Assembly (NCBI RefSeq): GCF_001896135.2
Contig: NZ_MPOH02000011.1
Span: 329,103 to 393,102 of the forward strand
DNA: 64,000 nucleotides
Reading direction: 5' to 3'
Source of the DNA: Streptomyces phaeoluteigriseus
GTDB lineage: Bacteria > Actinomycetota > Actinomycetes > Streptomycetales > Streptomycetaceae
The translations under genes and the position numbers were made by a program. Shown in pieces: positions 18,898 to 28,794 of the stretch. Every line of letters starts with the position of its first letter. Positions within the stretch are counted from its first letter, which is position 1. The notes beneath the pieces are model-generated. The model saw nothing but the letters and a program-made list of their open reading frames with translations, was not told the DNA's origin and did no database searches.

Positions 18898-19539
18898 ATG
18901 GACCTGTGCGACGCCCACGACTCCTCCGTCCCCCCTGCCTCCTCCGTCCCCCCTGCCCCCTCGGTCTCCTCGGTCTCCGGCTTCTCCGTCAAACCCCGTC
19001 TCACCGGGGAGACGACGGTGCTGCGGCCCTTCACCGAGGCGGACGCCGAGGTCATGTGGGAGATCATCGGGGACCCCGAGGTGGTCCGCTTCACCTTCCC
19101 GCCGGACGGCGAACTCACTGTGGACCGGCTGCGGTCCTGGTACGCCACGCGCTCCGCGCAGCCCGACCGCCTCGACCTCGCCGTCACCGACCGGGCCACC
19201 GGCGAACTCGTCGGCGAGGTCGTCCTGCACGAGTACGACCCGTACACCCGCACCTGCACCTTCCGCACCCTGATCGGACCTCGGGGCCGCGGCCGTGGCC
19301 TGGGCACCGAGGCGACCCGGCTGATCGTCGGCCACGGTTTCGAACAACTGGGCCTGCACCGGATCCAGTTGGAGCTGTACGGCGACAATCCCCGGGCCCG
19401 GCGCGTCTACGAGAAGGTCGGCTTCGTGGTGGAGGGCGTGCGCCGGGAGGCCGCGCCGCGGGAGGGGGGCTGGGTGGACGAGGTGCTGATGGCGCTGCTG
19501 GACCGGGAGTGGGCCGCCCTCACCGCCACGGCTCGATGA
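18898..19539 (+). CDS. GNAT acetyltransferase, RimJ/RimL type
   Basis: 213 residues. A Ser/Pro-rich N-terminal arm of about 30 residues ([14 protein letters not shown]) is followed by the GNAT domain: [36 protein letters not shown], and the acetyl-CoA loop [16 protein letters not shown] (R/QxxGxG/A motif). It ends with [23 protein letters not shown]. Such proteins acetylate N-termini, small amines or antibiotics; the substrate is not evident. ATG 18898 was chosen; a GTG three codons upstream (18889) is possible. It converges on the alcohol dehydrogenase with a 20-bp overlap. Confidence 0.82.
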   Translation: MDLCDAHDSSVPPASSVPPAPSVSSVSGFSVKPRLTGETTVLRPFTEADAEVMWEIIGDPEVVRFTFPPDGELTVDRLRSWYATRSAQPDRLDLAVTDRATGELVGEVVLHEYDPYTRTCTFRTLIGPRGRGRGLGTEATRLIVGHGFEQLGLHRIQLELYGDNPRARRVYEKVGFVVEGVRREAAPREGGWVDEVLMALLDREWAALTATAR

Positions 19540-20562
19540 CGACGGCCCCGGCACCGGGCGCCGACCCCATCGCCGCGAGCGCGTCCGGTACGGCGTCCAG
19601 CGTGATCGTCGAGGTGACGAGCAGGTCGGGCCGAGCACTCCCGCGCGGACCAGCTCCAGCATCGGGGGGTAGGTATGCGCCGCCATGCCGTGGCTGCCGA
19701 GCAGTTCCAGCTCCAGGGCGATGGCGCGGGCCAGGGGCACGGGTGTCGTGCCGTCCGGGGAGGGCAGCAGGCCGACCTGGAGGTGCCGGCCGCGACGACG
19801 CAGGCCGTTGACCGAGGCAGCGCAGGTGGTGGGCGAGCCGAGGGCGTCGAGGGAGAGGTGCGCCCCGCCGCCGGTCAGCTCCCGCACCGCCGCCGCGGTG
19901 TCCGGGGTGTCCCGCGCGTCCACACACACGGCGGCGCCGAACGCCCGTGCCAGGTCCAGGGCCTTCGGGGAGACGTCCACGGCGATCACCCGAGCACCCG
20001 AGGCGGCCGCGATCATCACCGCGGACAGGCCCACCCCGCCGCAGCCGTGCACGGCCACCCACTCCCCCGCCGCGACCCGGCCCTGCTGCACGACCGCCCG
20101 GAACGCGGTGGCGAACCGGCAGCCGAGGGCTGCGGCGGTGGCGTAGGACAGGTCGCCGGGGATCGCGACCAGGTTCACGTCCGCGTGGTCCAGCGCCACG
20201 TACTGGGCGAAGGAACCCCAGTGCGTGAAGCCGGGCTGGGTCTGGCGCTCGCAGACCTGGTGGTCGCCCGCCACGCAGGACGGGCAGCTGCCGCAGCCGC
20301 ACACGAAGGGCACGGTCACCCGGTCGCCGGGGCTCCACCGGGCGACCCGGGCGCCCACCTCCTCGACGACTCCGGCGAGTTCATGGCCCGGGACGTGCGG
20401 CAGGGTGATGTCCGGGTCGTGGCCCATCCAGCCGTGCCAGTCGCTGCGGCACAGGCCGGTGGCCTCGACACGGACCACCACGCCGTGCTCCGCGGGCCGC
20501 GGTCCGGGCACCTCCCGGACCTCGGCCGGCTCCCCGTACCGCTCGAACACCACAGCCCGCAT
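19520..20562 (-). pseudogene. Zinc-dependent alcohol dehydrogenase, frameshifted near its 3' end
   Basis: Medium-chain dehydrogenase. ATG 20562 reads [15 protein letters not shown]. Catalytic zinc ligands are in CRSDWHGW and the GHE motif (VPGHELAG). Structural zinc cysteines are in [17 protein letters not shown], and the NAD(P) fold appears as [15 protein letters not shown] with VDVSPKAL. Frame is lost near 19632 after LELVRAGVL. Adding one base joins the other frame, [22 protein letters not shown], to VVIEPWR and a stop at 19520. Restored length is 347 residues, normal for the family. Without the base, the protein would read on into unrelated sequence. It overlaps the 3' end of the acetyltransferase gene. 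Confidence 0.85.
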
Positions 20563-20654
20563 GCGCGACTCCTTCTCCCCGTCCCCGCCCTCACCGACCG
20601 CCCCCGGCCGGGGCGATCACCGCGAATGGTAGAGCCCTGTCCCGGGGCCGCCCC

Positions 20655-22886
20655 CTAACCGCGCGCCCCCACTGTGTCCCGCTCGGGGTCCGGCCGGGTG
20701 GCCGGGGCCGGAGCCGGTCCACCCTCGCTCAGGCCGAAGCGTCGGTGGAAGCGGCGCAGGGGGCCCGGGGCCCACCAGGTGGCCTTGCCGGTGAGGCGCA
20801 TGACGGCCGGCACCAGCAGGCTGCGGACGACCATCGCGTCCATCAGCACCGCGAGGGCGATGCCGAGTCCGAGCATCTTGGTGTTGGTGACACGTGAGGT
20901 GCCGATCGCGACCATCACCACGGCCAGGATGACCGCCGCCGCCGTGATCAGACCGCCCGTGCGCTGGAGACCCAGGCGGACCGCCCGTTCGTGGTCGCCG
21001 GTGTGGTCGTACTCCTCCTTGATGCGGGAGAGCAGGAACACGCCGTAGTCCATGGAGAGGCCGAAGGCCACGCAGAACATCAGGACCGGCAGGGTCGTCT
21101 CGATGGAGCCGGGGCTGGTGAAGCCGAGCAGGCCGGAGAGGTGGCCGTCCTGGAAGACCCACACCACGGCGCCGAACATCGCGGTCAGACTGAGCGCGTT
21201 GAGCAGGACGGCCTGGATCGGTATCAGCACACTGCCGGTCAGGAGGAACACCAACAGCAGGGTGACCACGGTGATGAAGGCCGCCGCCAGGGGCAGTTGG
21301 TCGCCTATCGCGTCCTTGGAGTCGACCAGGACGGCGGCGGCGCCGGTCACCTTGGTGTCGAAGGGGGCCTCGGTGGCACGCAGGTGTCCCACCAGGCGCT
21401 GGCCCGCGTCGTCGACGGCCTCGCCCTCGGGCTGCACCGTGAAGTACGCCGAGTCGCCGTTCACCAGCGGGCCGTCCACTCGCGCGACGTCCGGGAGGGC
21501 GGCGACGCGCTCCTTGTAGGCGGCGTACTCGGCCTGGGTGGCCCTGCCCTCGGCGAGGATCTCCAGGCCGCCGCCGGGGGTGCCGGGGAAGCCGTCCCTG
21601 ATGTGCTGCTGCACCACGTGGGACTCGGCCGAGGAAGGCAGCTGGCGGTCGTCCGCGGTGCCGAACCTCACGCCCAGGAAGGGCAGTCCGAGCAGGACGA
21701 GGACGGCCGTCGTCCCCAGGGCGAAGAAGGGGGCGCGGCGCATGACGAGGGTCGCCGCGCGTCCCCATGCCTTGCCGTCCTCCGTGCCGTCCCCCGTGCC
21801 GGGGGCGGCGCCCTTCGTCCGGCCGCGCCGGAACAGGCGGCGCAGGTCGAGGGAGTCGACCCGGTGGCCGAGGAGGACCAGGGCAGCCGGGAGCAGGACC
21901 AGCGCGGCAGCCGCGGCCAGCAGGACGACCGCTATGCCGGCGTAGGCGAAGGAGCGCAGGAAGTACTGGGGGAAGACGAGCATCGCGGCCAGGGAGACCG
22001 CGACCGTGAGCGCGGAGAACAGCACGGTGCGGCCGGCCGTACGCAGGGTGGCGCCGATGGCGGTGGCCGGGTCGGCGCCGCCGGACAGTTCCTCGCGGAA
22101 GCGGCGGACGATGAACAGGGCGTAGTCGATGGCGAGGCCGAGGCCCAGGGCGGTGGTGAGGTTCATCGCGAACACGGAGACGTCGGTGAACTCCGTGAGG
22201 GCGCCGAGGACGGCGTTGGTGCCCAGGATGGCGACGATGCCGACGCCGAGCGGCAGCAGGGCGGCGACCGCGCTGCCGAAGACCATCACCAGCAGCACCA
22301 GGGTGACCGGCAGGGCGATGATCTCGGCCCGGGTGAGGTCCTCCTGGATGATCGTCTGCATCTCGTGCCGCACGGCGACGATGCCGCCGACCTTGACCTC
22401 CAGCGGGCCCTGGGTGCCGCGGTAGGAGGGGGCGATGCGGTCGAGGGTCTCACCCATGGTCTTCTCGTCGCCCGTGATCCGGGCGGCGATCACCGCCTCG
22501 TGGCCGTCCTCCGCGCGCAGGGCGGGTGCCCGGGTCCCCCAGTAGGAGCCGACGCCCACGACGCCCTTCTCGCCGGACAGCCGCTCGGCGAGGCGGGTGG
22601 CCTCGGCGGCCACGGCCGGGTCGTCGACGGAGATGCGGCCCGAGTCGACGAGCAGCAGCAGGTTGGGCTGGGAGTCGGGGAACTCGCGCTCCAGGACCTT
22701 GGTCGCGTAGCTGGACTCGGCGTCCGGGTCCTCCCAGCCACCGCTGCCCAGCTTGTCGGCGGCCCCACTGCCGGCCAGCACCGCGAGCACGGTCAGCACC
22801 AGGGCGGCGAGCAGTGACAGCCTGGGCCGGGCGGTCACGAATCGGGTCCAGCCTCCGACGCGCGGCGGGCTGTCGACTTCGGTCAT
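20655..22886 (-). CDS. MMPL-family RND exporter
   Basis: 743 residues. There are two repeated halves, each with one transmembrane helix, an extracytoplasmic domain and about five more helices. The first half carries NLTTALGLGLAIDYALFIVRRFREEL and the second VAFGLSMDYGVFLLSRIKEEY. These are the paired GxxxDY motifs of actinobacterial MMPL proteins that couple proton flow to export. Length fits the family. Substrates are typically lipids, siderophores, glycopeptidolipids or drugs; none can be named here. It is divergent from a TetR regulator with two palindromes between them (22976-23025), so local repression is likely. Confidence 0.9.
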   Translation of the reverse strand: MTEVDSPPRVGGWTRFVTARPRLSLLAALVLTVLAVLAGSGAADKLGSGGWEDPDAESSYATKVLEREFPDSQPNLLLLVDSGRISVDDPAVAAEATRLAERLSGEKGVVGVGSYWGTRAPALRAEDGHEAVIAARITGDEKTMGETLDRIAPSYRGTQGPLEVKVGGIVAVRHEMQTIIQEDLTRAEIIALPVTLVLLVMVFGSAVAALLPLGVGIVAILGTNAVLGALTEFTDVSVFAMNLTTALGLGLAIDYALFIVRRFREELSGGADPATAIGATLRTAGRTVLFSALTVAVSLAAMLVFPQYFLRSFAYAGIAVVLLAAAAALVLLPAALVLLGHRVDSLDLRRLFRRGRTKGAAPGTGDGTEDGKAWGRAATLVMRRAPFFALGTTAVLVLLGLPFLGVRFGTADDRQLPSSAESHVVQQHIRDGFPGTPGGGLEILAEGRATQAEYAAYKERVAALPDVARVDGPLVNGDSAYFTVQPEGEAVDDAGQRLVGHLRATEAPFDTKVTGAAAVLVDSKDAIGDQLPLAAAFITVVTLLLVFLLTGSVLIPIQAVLLNALSLTAMFGAVVWVFQDGHLSGLLGFTSPGSIETTLPVLMFCVAFGLSMDYGVFLLSRIKEEYDHTGDHERAVRLGLQRTGGLITAAAVILAVVMVAIGTSRVTNTKMLGLGIALAVLMDAMVVRSLLVPAVMRLTGKATWWAPGPLRRFHRRFGLSEGGPAPAPATRPDPERDTVGARG

Positions 22887-22975
22887 CGTGCGGTGTCCCC
22901 TTCACCATGATTCGACGTGACCTGTGCCGGCATGAGCAGGCACCATGGGTCACCACTGCCATAGAATGGCAAACA

Positions 22976-23025
22976 CGAGACCTCGCTCGCGTTTCACTGG
23001 GACCAGAATGCGAGCGACCTCTCGC
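22976..23025. promoter_or_regulatory. Paired palindromes between MMPL and tetR
   Basis: Two related inverted repeats: CGAG-ACCTCG-CTCG (22976-22989) and GCGAG-CGACCT-CTCGC (23010-23025), centred 35 bp apart, in the 175-bp divergent intergenic region. Position and pairing suggest operators of the adjacent TetR repressor. Confidence 0.55.
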
Positions 23026-23061
23026 TTTTGTCAATCGCGTTCGGAGAGCTGGGGATAACTC

Positions 23062-23733
23062 GTGCCCGACACCGCCGAGAACCAGGCGAAGGAACAGCCG
23101 CGCCGCCGCCAGGCCCGCGGCGAGCGCCGGATCGCCCAACTCCTCGAAGCCGCCGCCTCGGTCTTCTGCACCACCGGCTACACGGCCGCGAGCACCAACG
23201 CCATCGCCCGCGAGGCCGGCGTCTCGCCGGGCACGCTCTACCAGTTCTTCCCGAACAAGGAAGCGATCGCGATCGAGCTGGGCGACCGGCTCATGCACCA
23301 GATGCGCGACGCCTACGGCGAGGCGCTCGCCCCGGTCGACCCCGCCACCCCGCTGGAGGAGGCCGTCGGCTCCGCCGTCGACCGCTTCATCGCCTTCAAC
23401 TGCGAGCACCCCGTGTTCTTCGCCCTGATGCACGGCCCCGACGTCCCCGGCCGTATCGCCGAGGAGCACGACGCGCTGCACACCACACTGCTCGCCCGGG
23501 TCGAGGCCCTGCTCTCCTCACTGCTGCCCGACACCTCCCCGGCCGACCTCGCCCGCACCTCCCGGATGTGCCTGGGCCTGTACAAGGCGGGCCTGGAGCT
23601 GACCCTCGGCCACGAGGGCGCCGAGCGGGAGGCCTACGTCCAAGAGCTGAAGAACGTCCTCGTGCGCTATCTGGAACCGCTGGTCGGTGAGCGACCCGGC
23701 CGCGAAGAGGCGTCTTCGCCACGTACCCCCTAG
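23062..23733 (+). CDS. TetR-family transcriptional regulator
   Basis: 223 residues from GTG 23062. The N-terminal HTH is clear: RIAQLLEAAASVFCTTGYTAASTNAIAREAGVSPGTLYQFFPNKEAI, with the usual TetR recognition helix SPGTLYQFF. The C-terminal ligand/dimer domain is all-helical. It probably represses the divergent MMPL exporter and itself through the two palindromes upstream. Unusually, its TAG stop (23731-23733) lies inside a CsoR-type palindrome that belongs to the next operon. A copper-bound repressor would therefore sit on the end of this gene. Confidence 0.88.
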   Translation: MPDTAENQAKEQPRRRQARGERRIAQLLEAAASVFCTTGYTAASTNAIAREAGVSPGTLYQFFPNKEAIAIELGDRLMHQMRDAYGEALAPVDPATPLEEAVGSAVDRFIAFNCEHPVFFALMHGPDVPGRIAEEHDALHTTLLARVEALLSSLLPDTSPADLARTSRMCLGLYKAGLELTLGHEGAEREAYVQELKNVLVRYLEPLVGERPGREEASSPRTP

Positions 23734-23738
23734 GGGTA
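23724..23738. promoter_or_regulatory. CsoR-type copper operator
   Basis: TACCCCCTAGGGGTA is a perfect 15-bp palindrome (TACCCC-CTA-GGGGTA) matching the G/C-tract operators known for CsoR copper sensors. It stands ahead of copZ-copA, with TATACT immediately after it as a possible -10 element. The csoR gene is not in the window. The 158 bp between here and copZ is a GC-rich leader. Confidence 0.85.
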
Positions 23739-23896
23739 TACTGTGGGTGCGGTGGAGGCCCCTCGTGGGGCTTCGGCCGGTCCCGACCGGCCGAGGCCTG
23801 CCGGCCGGCCCCCGCCGGCCAAGCCCTCGGGCCACCCCTCGGGCCGAACCCTCGGGCCGGCCCCGCAGCCCACCTGCCTCGACGAGGAGTAACGAG

Positions 23897-24136
23897 ATGA
23901 CCGCCCACACGGACACTGCCGGAACCGTCACCGCCGTCTACCAGGTGAGCGGCATGAGCTGCGGCCACTGCGAGGGCGCCGTCTCCGGCGAGATCTCCGG
24001 GATCTCCGGCGTCACCTCGGTGAAGGCCGTCGCCTCCACCGGCGAGGTGACCGTCGTCTCCGCCGCGGCGCTGGACGACGAGGCCGTGCGCGCCGCGGTC
24101 GACGAGGCCGGTTTCGAGCTGGTCGGCCGCGCCTGA
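23897..24136 (+). CDS. copZ: Copper chaperone
   Basis: 79 residues, a single heavy-metal-associated domain with the metal-binding GMSCGHC loop near residue 20 and the VTVVS/GFELV strands of the ferredoxin-like fold. Such proteins carry Cu(I) to the P-type ATPase in the cytoplasm. ATG 23897 follows GAGGAGTAAC. It is first gene of the copZ-copA unit behind the CsoR-like operator; copA begins 83 bp downstream. Confidence 0.93.
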   Translation: MTAHTDTAGTVTAVYQVSGMSCGHCEGAVSGEISGISGVTSVKAVASTGEVTVVSAAALDDEAVRAAVDEAGFELVGRA

Positions 24137-24219
24137 GCCGCACCCTCCCGGCTTCGGGCCGTGGCCGACCGGTGGACACTGGTCGGGCACGGCCCGTTCC
24201 GCTCCCTGGAGTCACGGAC

Positions 24220-26484
24220 ATGTCCAGCACCACCACCCCGGCCCCGACCGCCGCCGCCAAGCCCTCCGAAGCCTCCGCAACCTCCGAGGTCGAGCTGCTC
24301 ATCGGCGGAATGACCTGCGCCTCCTGCGCGGCCCGCGTGGAGAAGAAGCTCAACCGCATGGACGGCGTCACCGCGACGGTCAACTACGCGACCGAGAAGG
24401 CACGGATCAGCCACCCCGCCGAGGTGGAGGTCGCCGACCTGATCGCGACCGTCGTGAGGACCGGCTACACCGCCGAGGAGCCCGCGCCCCCGGCCCCGAC
24501 CGCCGAGGCCGTACCGGCCGAGCCGTCCGCCCACCCCGAACTGTCGGCGCTGCGCCACCGCCTCCTCGTCTGCGCCGTGCTCGCCGCGCCCGTCGTCCTG
24601 CCGGCGATGATCCCGGCCCTCCAGTTCGACAACTGGCAGTGGCTGTCGCTGACCCTCGCCGCGCCCGTCGTCGTCTGGGGCGGACTGCCCTTCCACCGGG
24701 CGGCCTGGACGAACCTGCGGCACGGCGCCGCCACCATGGACACGCTGGTCTCCGTCGGCACCCTGGCCGCGTTCGGCTGGTCGCTGTGGGCGCTGTTCCT
24801 CGGCGACGCGGGCATGCCCGGCATGCGGCACCCCTTCGAGCTGACCGTCTCGCGCGCCGACGGCGCCTCCACGATCTATCTCGAGGTCGCCGCGGGTGTC
24901 ACCGCGTTCATCCTCCTCGGCCGCTATCTGGAGGCCCGCTCCAAGCGGCGTGCGGGAGCCGCGCTCAGGGCGCTCATGGAACTGGGCACCAAGGACGTGA
25001 CCGTCCTGCGGGAGGGGCGGGAGAACCGGATCCCCGTGGACCGGCTGGCGGTCGGGGACCGGTTCGTCGTCCGGCCCGGCGAGAAGATCGCCACCGACGG
25101 CACCGTCGTCGAGGGAGCCTCCGCCGTCGACGTCTCCATGCTGACCGGCGAGTCGGTGCCGTTGGACGTCGGCCCCGGCGACGCCGTCACCGGCGCGACC
25201 GTGAACGCCGGCGGCCGGCTCGTCGTCGAGGCGACCCGGATCGGCGCGGACACCCGGCTCGCCCGCATGGCCCGGCTCGTCGAGGACGCGCAGAGCGGCA
25301 AGGCGGAGGTGCAGCGGCTGGCCGACCGGGTCGCCGCGGTCTTCGTCCCCGTCGTCCTGCTGATCGCCGCCGCCACCTTCGGCGCCTGGCTCGGCCTGAC
25401 CGGCGACACGGTCGCCGCGTTCACGGCGGCCGTCGCGGTCCTGATCATCGCCTGCCCGTGCGCCCTGGGCCTCGCGACACCGACCGCGCTCATGGTCGGC
25501 ACCGGCCGCGGAGCCCAGCTCGGCATCCTCATCAAGGGCCCGGAGGTCCTGGAGAACACCCGCCGGGTCGACACCGTCGTCCTCGACAAGACCGGCACCG
25601 TCACCACCGGCCGGATGACCCTCCAGGAGGTGTACGCCGCCGAGGGCACCGACGAGCGGGAGTTGCTGCGGCTCGCGGGCGCCCTGGAGCACGCCTCCGA
25701 GCACCCGGTCGCCCGAGCGGTCGCCGCGGGCGCCGAGGAGCGCGCCGGACGACTGCCGCCGGCCGAGCACTTCGAGAACGTGCCGGGGCGGGGGGTACGC
25801 GGGCGCGTGGAGAGTCACGAGGTGGCCGTGGGCCGGCTCTTCGACGACCTCCCGCCCGATCTGGCGCGCGCCAGGGACGAGGCCGAGCGCCGCGGTCGTA
25901 CCGCGGTCGTCGTCGGGTGGGACGGGGCGGTACGCGGGGTGCTCGCCGTCGCCGACGCGGTCAGGGAGACCAGCGCCGAGGCCGTACGGGAGCTGCGTGC
26001 GCTCGGGCTCGCACCGGTGCTGCTGACCGGGGACAACCGGACGGTGGCCGAGGCGGTGGCGGCGGAGGTCGGCATCGACGAGGTGGTCGCCGAGGTGCTG
26101 CCCGAGGACAAGGTCGCCGTCGTGAAGCGGCTCCAGGCCGAGGGACGGGTCGTCGCCATGGTCGGTGACGGGGTCAACGACGCCGCCGCGCTGGCCACCG
26201 CCGACCTGGGCCTGGCGATGGGCACGGGCACGGACGCGGCGATCGAGGCCGGCGATCTGACGCTGGTCCGCGGGGATCTGCGGGTCGCGGCGGACGCGAT
26301 CCGGCTCTCCCGGCGGACCCTGGCCACGATCAAGGGCAACCTGGTGTGGGCCTTCGGCTACAACGTGGCCGCGCTGCCGCTGGCCGCGGGCGGACTGCTC
26401 AACCCGATGCTGGCCGGAGCGGCGATGGCCTTCTCGTCCGTCTTCGTGGTGACGAACAGCTTGCGGCTGCGGACATTTCGCTGA
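24220..26484 (+). CDS. copA: Cu(I)-exporting P1B-type ATPase
   Basis: 754 residues, starting at ATG 24220. There is one N-terminal HMA domain ([15 protein letters not shown]), then membrane helices. The actuator domain has LTGES, and the metal-translocating helix IIACPCALG carries the CPC motif of copper pumps. The P-domain has [13 protein letters not shown] with the phosphorylated Asp, the N-domain EHPVA, and the hinge [12 protein letters not shown]. After the last helix pair it ends [16 protein letters not shown], where the MxxSS-type copper site usually lies (AMAFSS here). Complete. Co-transcribed with copZ; induction by copper through CsoR is expected. Confidence 0.95.
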   Translation: MSSTTTPAPTAAAKPSEASATSEVELLIGGMTCASCAARVEKKLNRMDGVTATVNYATEKARISHPAEVEVADLIATVVRTGYTAEEPAPPAPTAEAVPAEPSAHPELSALRHRLLVCAVLAAPVVLPAMIPALQFDNWQWLSLTLAAPVVVWGGLPFHRAAWTNLRHGAATMDTLVSVGTLAAFGWSLWALFLGDAGMPGMRHPFELTVSRADGASTIYLEVAAGVTAFILLGRYLEARSKRRAGAALRALMELGTKDVTVLREGRENRIPVDRLAVGDRFVVRPGEKIATDGTVVEGASAVDVSMLTGESVPLDVGPGDAVTGATVNAGGRLVVEATRIGADTRLARMARLVEDAQSGKAEVQRLADRVAAVFVPVVLLIAAATFGAWLGLTGDTVAAFTAAVAVLIIACPCALGLATPTALMVGTGRGAQLGILIKGPEVLENTRRVDTVVLDKTGTVTTGRMTLQEVYAAEGTDERELLRLAGALEHASEHPVARAVAAGAEERAGRLPPAEHFENVPGRGVRGRVESHEVAVGRLFDDLPPDLARARDEAERRGRTAVVVGWDGAVRGVLAVADAVRETSAEAVRELRALGLAPVLLTGDNRTVAEAVAAEVGIDEVVAEVLPEDKVAVVKRLQAEGRVVAMVGDGVNDAAALATADLGLAMGTGTDAAIEAGDLTLVRGDLRVAADAIRLSRRTLATIKGNLVWAFGYNVAALPLAAGGLLNPMLAGAAMAFSSVFVVTNSLRLRTFR

Positions 26485-26790
26485 CCGTTCCGCCGACGTG
26501 GGCGAAGTACCCGGAAGTTACCGGCGGTTAGGGCCAAGTCGAGACAACAGCCCCCCTGGAGTCCGGCGCGCGCCTCACATAAGCTCTTCACAAGGCTCGC
26601 GCATCATCCTTACGCTTGGGCCCCGATCGCTGTATCCGGGCTCTTGCGTAGGTAACGGGACATATGCAAGAGACACAGATCACAGTGACGTGAACGTAAC
26701 CATCGAAGGGGTCCGACGGTCTAAGTTGACGATGTCAGGAAGCGTCTTGGGGGGCGCCGACTGACATCTGGAGATGTCTTGGGGGACTTC
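26485..26790 (+). promoter_or_regulatory. Palindrome-rich region without a following gene
   Basis: No convincing gene lies in 26485-27306. This part holds a 7-bp inverted repeat CTCTTGC/GCAAGAG (26641-26672). It also holds TTGAC near 26725, a perfect palindrome GACATCT-GG-AGATGTC (26763-26778), and a direct repeat GTCTTGGGGG at 26744 and 26776. It looks like a control region of a plus-strand transcript, yet no coding frame follows before the hairpin at 27018. Confidence 0.4.
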
Positions 26791-27017
26791 TCCAGAGATG
26801 CGTTGCCGGGGCAGTCACACCGGGAAGCTTTGAGCGGCCCTCCCAGCGTGCACTGTCCCGGCAGATCGCACACATGGCGGGGGTACGGCGAGTTCTGCTC
26901 GTTCTGCTCAACTCCCGCCGCGGAACGAACAATCACATATGGCATCAGCGAATTCAGGCGCTGTGTCCTCCAGACGCCCGGCCGGATCCCGTGGGGGGAA
27001 TCCGCACCGGGACATGG

Positions 27018-27070
27018 GAAGGCGCCCTGGTCGTCGGCCCGTGGGGGGACCGACGCACCAGGGCGCCTTC
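27018..27070 (+). terminator. Strong hairpin with no gene directly upstream
   Basis: GAAGGCGCCCTGGT pairs perfectly with ACCAGGGCGCCTTC, with an inner CGTCGG/CCGACG stem, followed by TTCTTC. It is as strong as any terminator in the window, but the 530 bp before it contain no recognisable coding region. A small RNA ending here is possible. Confidence 0.6.
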
Positions 27071-27110
27071 TTCATGCCCAACCGACGCTTCCCGCCTCGC
27101 TCACGCGAGT

Positions 27111-27216
27111 ACGAGGTGACCGCGGTGCGAGTGACCACGGCACGAGTGACCGCGGCACGAGGCAACCGCGGTGCGAAGTGACCCCGGCAGTGGCGACCGC
27201 GCTACGAGGCGACCAC
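27111..27216. repeat. Imperfect 15-bp tandem repeat, about seven copies
   Basis: Units of the form CGAGTGACCGCGGCA recur with few changes (CGAGGTGACCGCGGTG, CGAGTGACCACGGCA, CGAGTGACCGCGGCA, CGAGGCAACCGCGGTG, and so on) up to the gltA terminator. No coding frame explains it. Confidence 0.65.
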
Positions 27217-27240
27217 GGGGCTGCCCTTGCGGACAGCCCC
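27217..27240 (-). terminator. gltA terminator
   Basis: GGGGCTG / CAGCCCC with a 10-nt loop that can pair further (CC/GG), 67 bp past the citrate synthase stop. Confidence 0.6.
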
Positions 27241-27306
27241 TCCTTCACGCCCCTCAACGGCCCGACCCAGCGGGCGCCCGGTGGGAAAGCGCCCCGCCGG
27301 CAGAAG

Positions 27307-28596
27307 TCAGCGCTGCTCCACCGGCACGAAGTCGCGCTCCACGACGCCCGTGTAGATCTGGCGCGGGCGGCCGATGCGGGAGCCCGGCTCCTTGATCATC
27401 TCGTGCCACTGGGCGATCCAGCCCGGCAGGCGGCCGAGGGCGAACAGGACCGTGAACATCTCGGTCGGGAAGCCCATGGCCCGGTAGATCAGGCCGGTGT
27501 AGAAGTCGACGTTCGGGTAGAGGTTGCGCGAGACGAAGTAGTCGTCGGAGAGCGCGTGCTCCTCCAGCTTCAGCGCGATGTCCAGCAGCTCGTCGGACTT
27601 GCCGAGGGCCGAGAGGACGTCGTGCGCGGCCGCCTTGATGATCTTCGCGCGCGGGTCGAAGGACTTGTACACCCGGTGGCCGAAGCCCATCAGGCGGACG
27701 CCGTCCTCCTTGTTCTTCACCTTGCGGATGAAGGAGTCGACATCGCCGCCGTTGGCCTGGATGCCCTCGAGCATCTCCAGGACGGACTGGTTGGCGCCGC
27801 CGTGCAGCGGGCCCCACAGGGCGTTGATGCCGGCCGAGATCGACGCGAACATGTTGGCCTGCGAGGAGCCGACCAGGCGGACCGTGGACGTCGAACAGTT
27901 CTGCTCGTGGTCCGCGTGCAGGATCAGCAGCTTGTCGAGGGCGGAGACGACGACCGGGTCCGGGTCGTACTCCTGCGCGGGGACCGAGAAGGTCATGCGG
28001 AGGAAGTTCTCGACGTAGCCGAGGTCGTTGCGCGGGTAGACGAACGGGTGACCGATCGACTTCTTGTACGCGTATGCCGCGATCGTGGGGAGCTTGGCGA
28101 GCAGCCGGATCGTCGAGAGGTTGCGCTGCTTCTCGTCGAACGGGTTGTGGCTGTCCTGGTAGAACGTCGACAGCGCCGAGACGACCGACGACAGCATCGC
28201 CATCGGGTGTGCGTCGCGCGGGAAGCCCCGGTAGAAGTTCTTGACGTCCTCGTGCAGCAGGGTGTGCTGCGTGATGTCGTTCTTGAACGCGCTCAGCTCG
28301 TCGACGGTGGGCAGCTCGCCGTTGATCAGCAGGTAGCCGACCTCGAGGAAGGTCGACCGCTCGGCCAACTGCTCGATCGGGTAGCCGCGGTACCGGAGGA
28401 TGCCCTGTTCGCCGTCGAGGTAGGTGATGGCGGATTTATAGGCGGCGGTGTTGCCGTAGCCGCTGTCCAGGGTCACAAGACCGGTCTGGGCGCGGAGCTT
28501 CCCGATGTCGAAGCCCTTGTCGCCGACGGTGCTGTCGATCACCGGGTAGGTGTACTCGCCGTCGCCGTACCGCAGTACTACAGAGTTGTCGCTCAC
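27307..28596 (-). CDS. gltA: Citrate synthase
   Basis: 429 residues. It condenses acetyl-CoA and oxaloacetate to citrate, the entry reaction of the TCA cycle. GTG 28596 (SDNSVVLRYGDGEYTYPV) is preferred because GAGGGATGAC precedes it; an in-frame GTG lies 4 codons upstream. The sequence is the long, bacterial hexameric type with a short N-terminal beta domain. Catalytic residues are visible: His in LILHADHEQNCST, His in GPLHGGANQ, and Asp in NVDFYTGLIYRAMG. The oxaloacetate-binding GFGHRVYKSFDPRA is also present. It lies downstream of recD2 on the same strand, with a 198-bp gap that must hold its promoter. Confidence 0.97.
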   Translation of the reverse strand: MSDNSVVLRYGDGEYTYPVIDSTVGDKGFDIGKLRAQTGLVTLDSGYGNTAAYKSAITYLDGEQGILRYRGYPIEQLAERSTFLEVGYLLINGELPTVDELSAFKNDITQHTLLHEDVKNFYRGFPRDAHPMAMLSSVVSALSTFYQDSHNPFDEKQRNLSTIRLLAKLPTIAAYAYKKSIGHPFVYPRNDLGYVENFLRMTFSVPAQEYDPDPVVVSALDKLLILHADHEQNCSTSTVRLVGSSQANMFASISAGINALWGPLHGGANQSVLEMLEGIQANGGDVDSFIRKVKNKEDGVRLMGFGHRVYKSFDPRAKIIKAAAHDVLSALGKSDELLDIALKLEEHALSDDYFVSRNLYPNVDFYTGLIYRAMGFPTEMFTVLFALGRLPGWIAQWHEMIKEPGSRIGRPRQIYTGVVERDFVPVEQR

Positions 28597-28794
28597 GTCA
28601 TCCCTCACCGACGTTGTGCCTCTTCTTCGAGGTTGCCCTGACTGTCTCTACCATCCCCCATTTGGCGCAGGAGAGTGCACTCGGGGTCGGCCATTGGGCG
28701 TATCCACGGCACTCAGTGCCGCCAACTTGCTCATCCTGCCGCCTCCGTCACGGTTGCGGAAGTGCTCTGTGACCTTCGTGACTCATTTGATCGA

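Noticed and set aside
26874..27181. Short plus-strand frames between copA and gltA
   Set aside because: Arg/Pro/Thr-rich translations that run through a strong terminator hairpin and a tandem repeat; no homology recognised.
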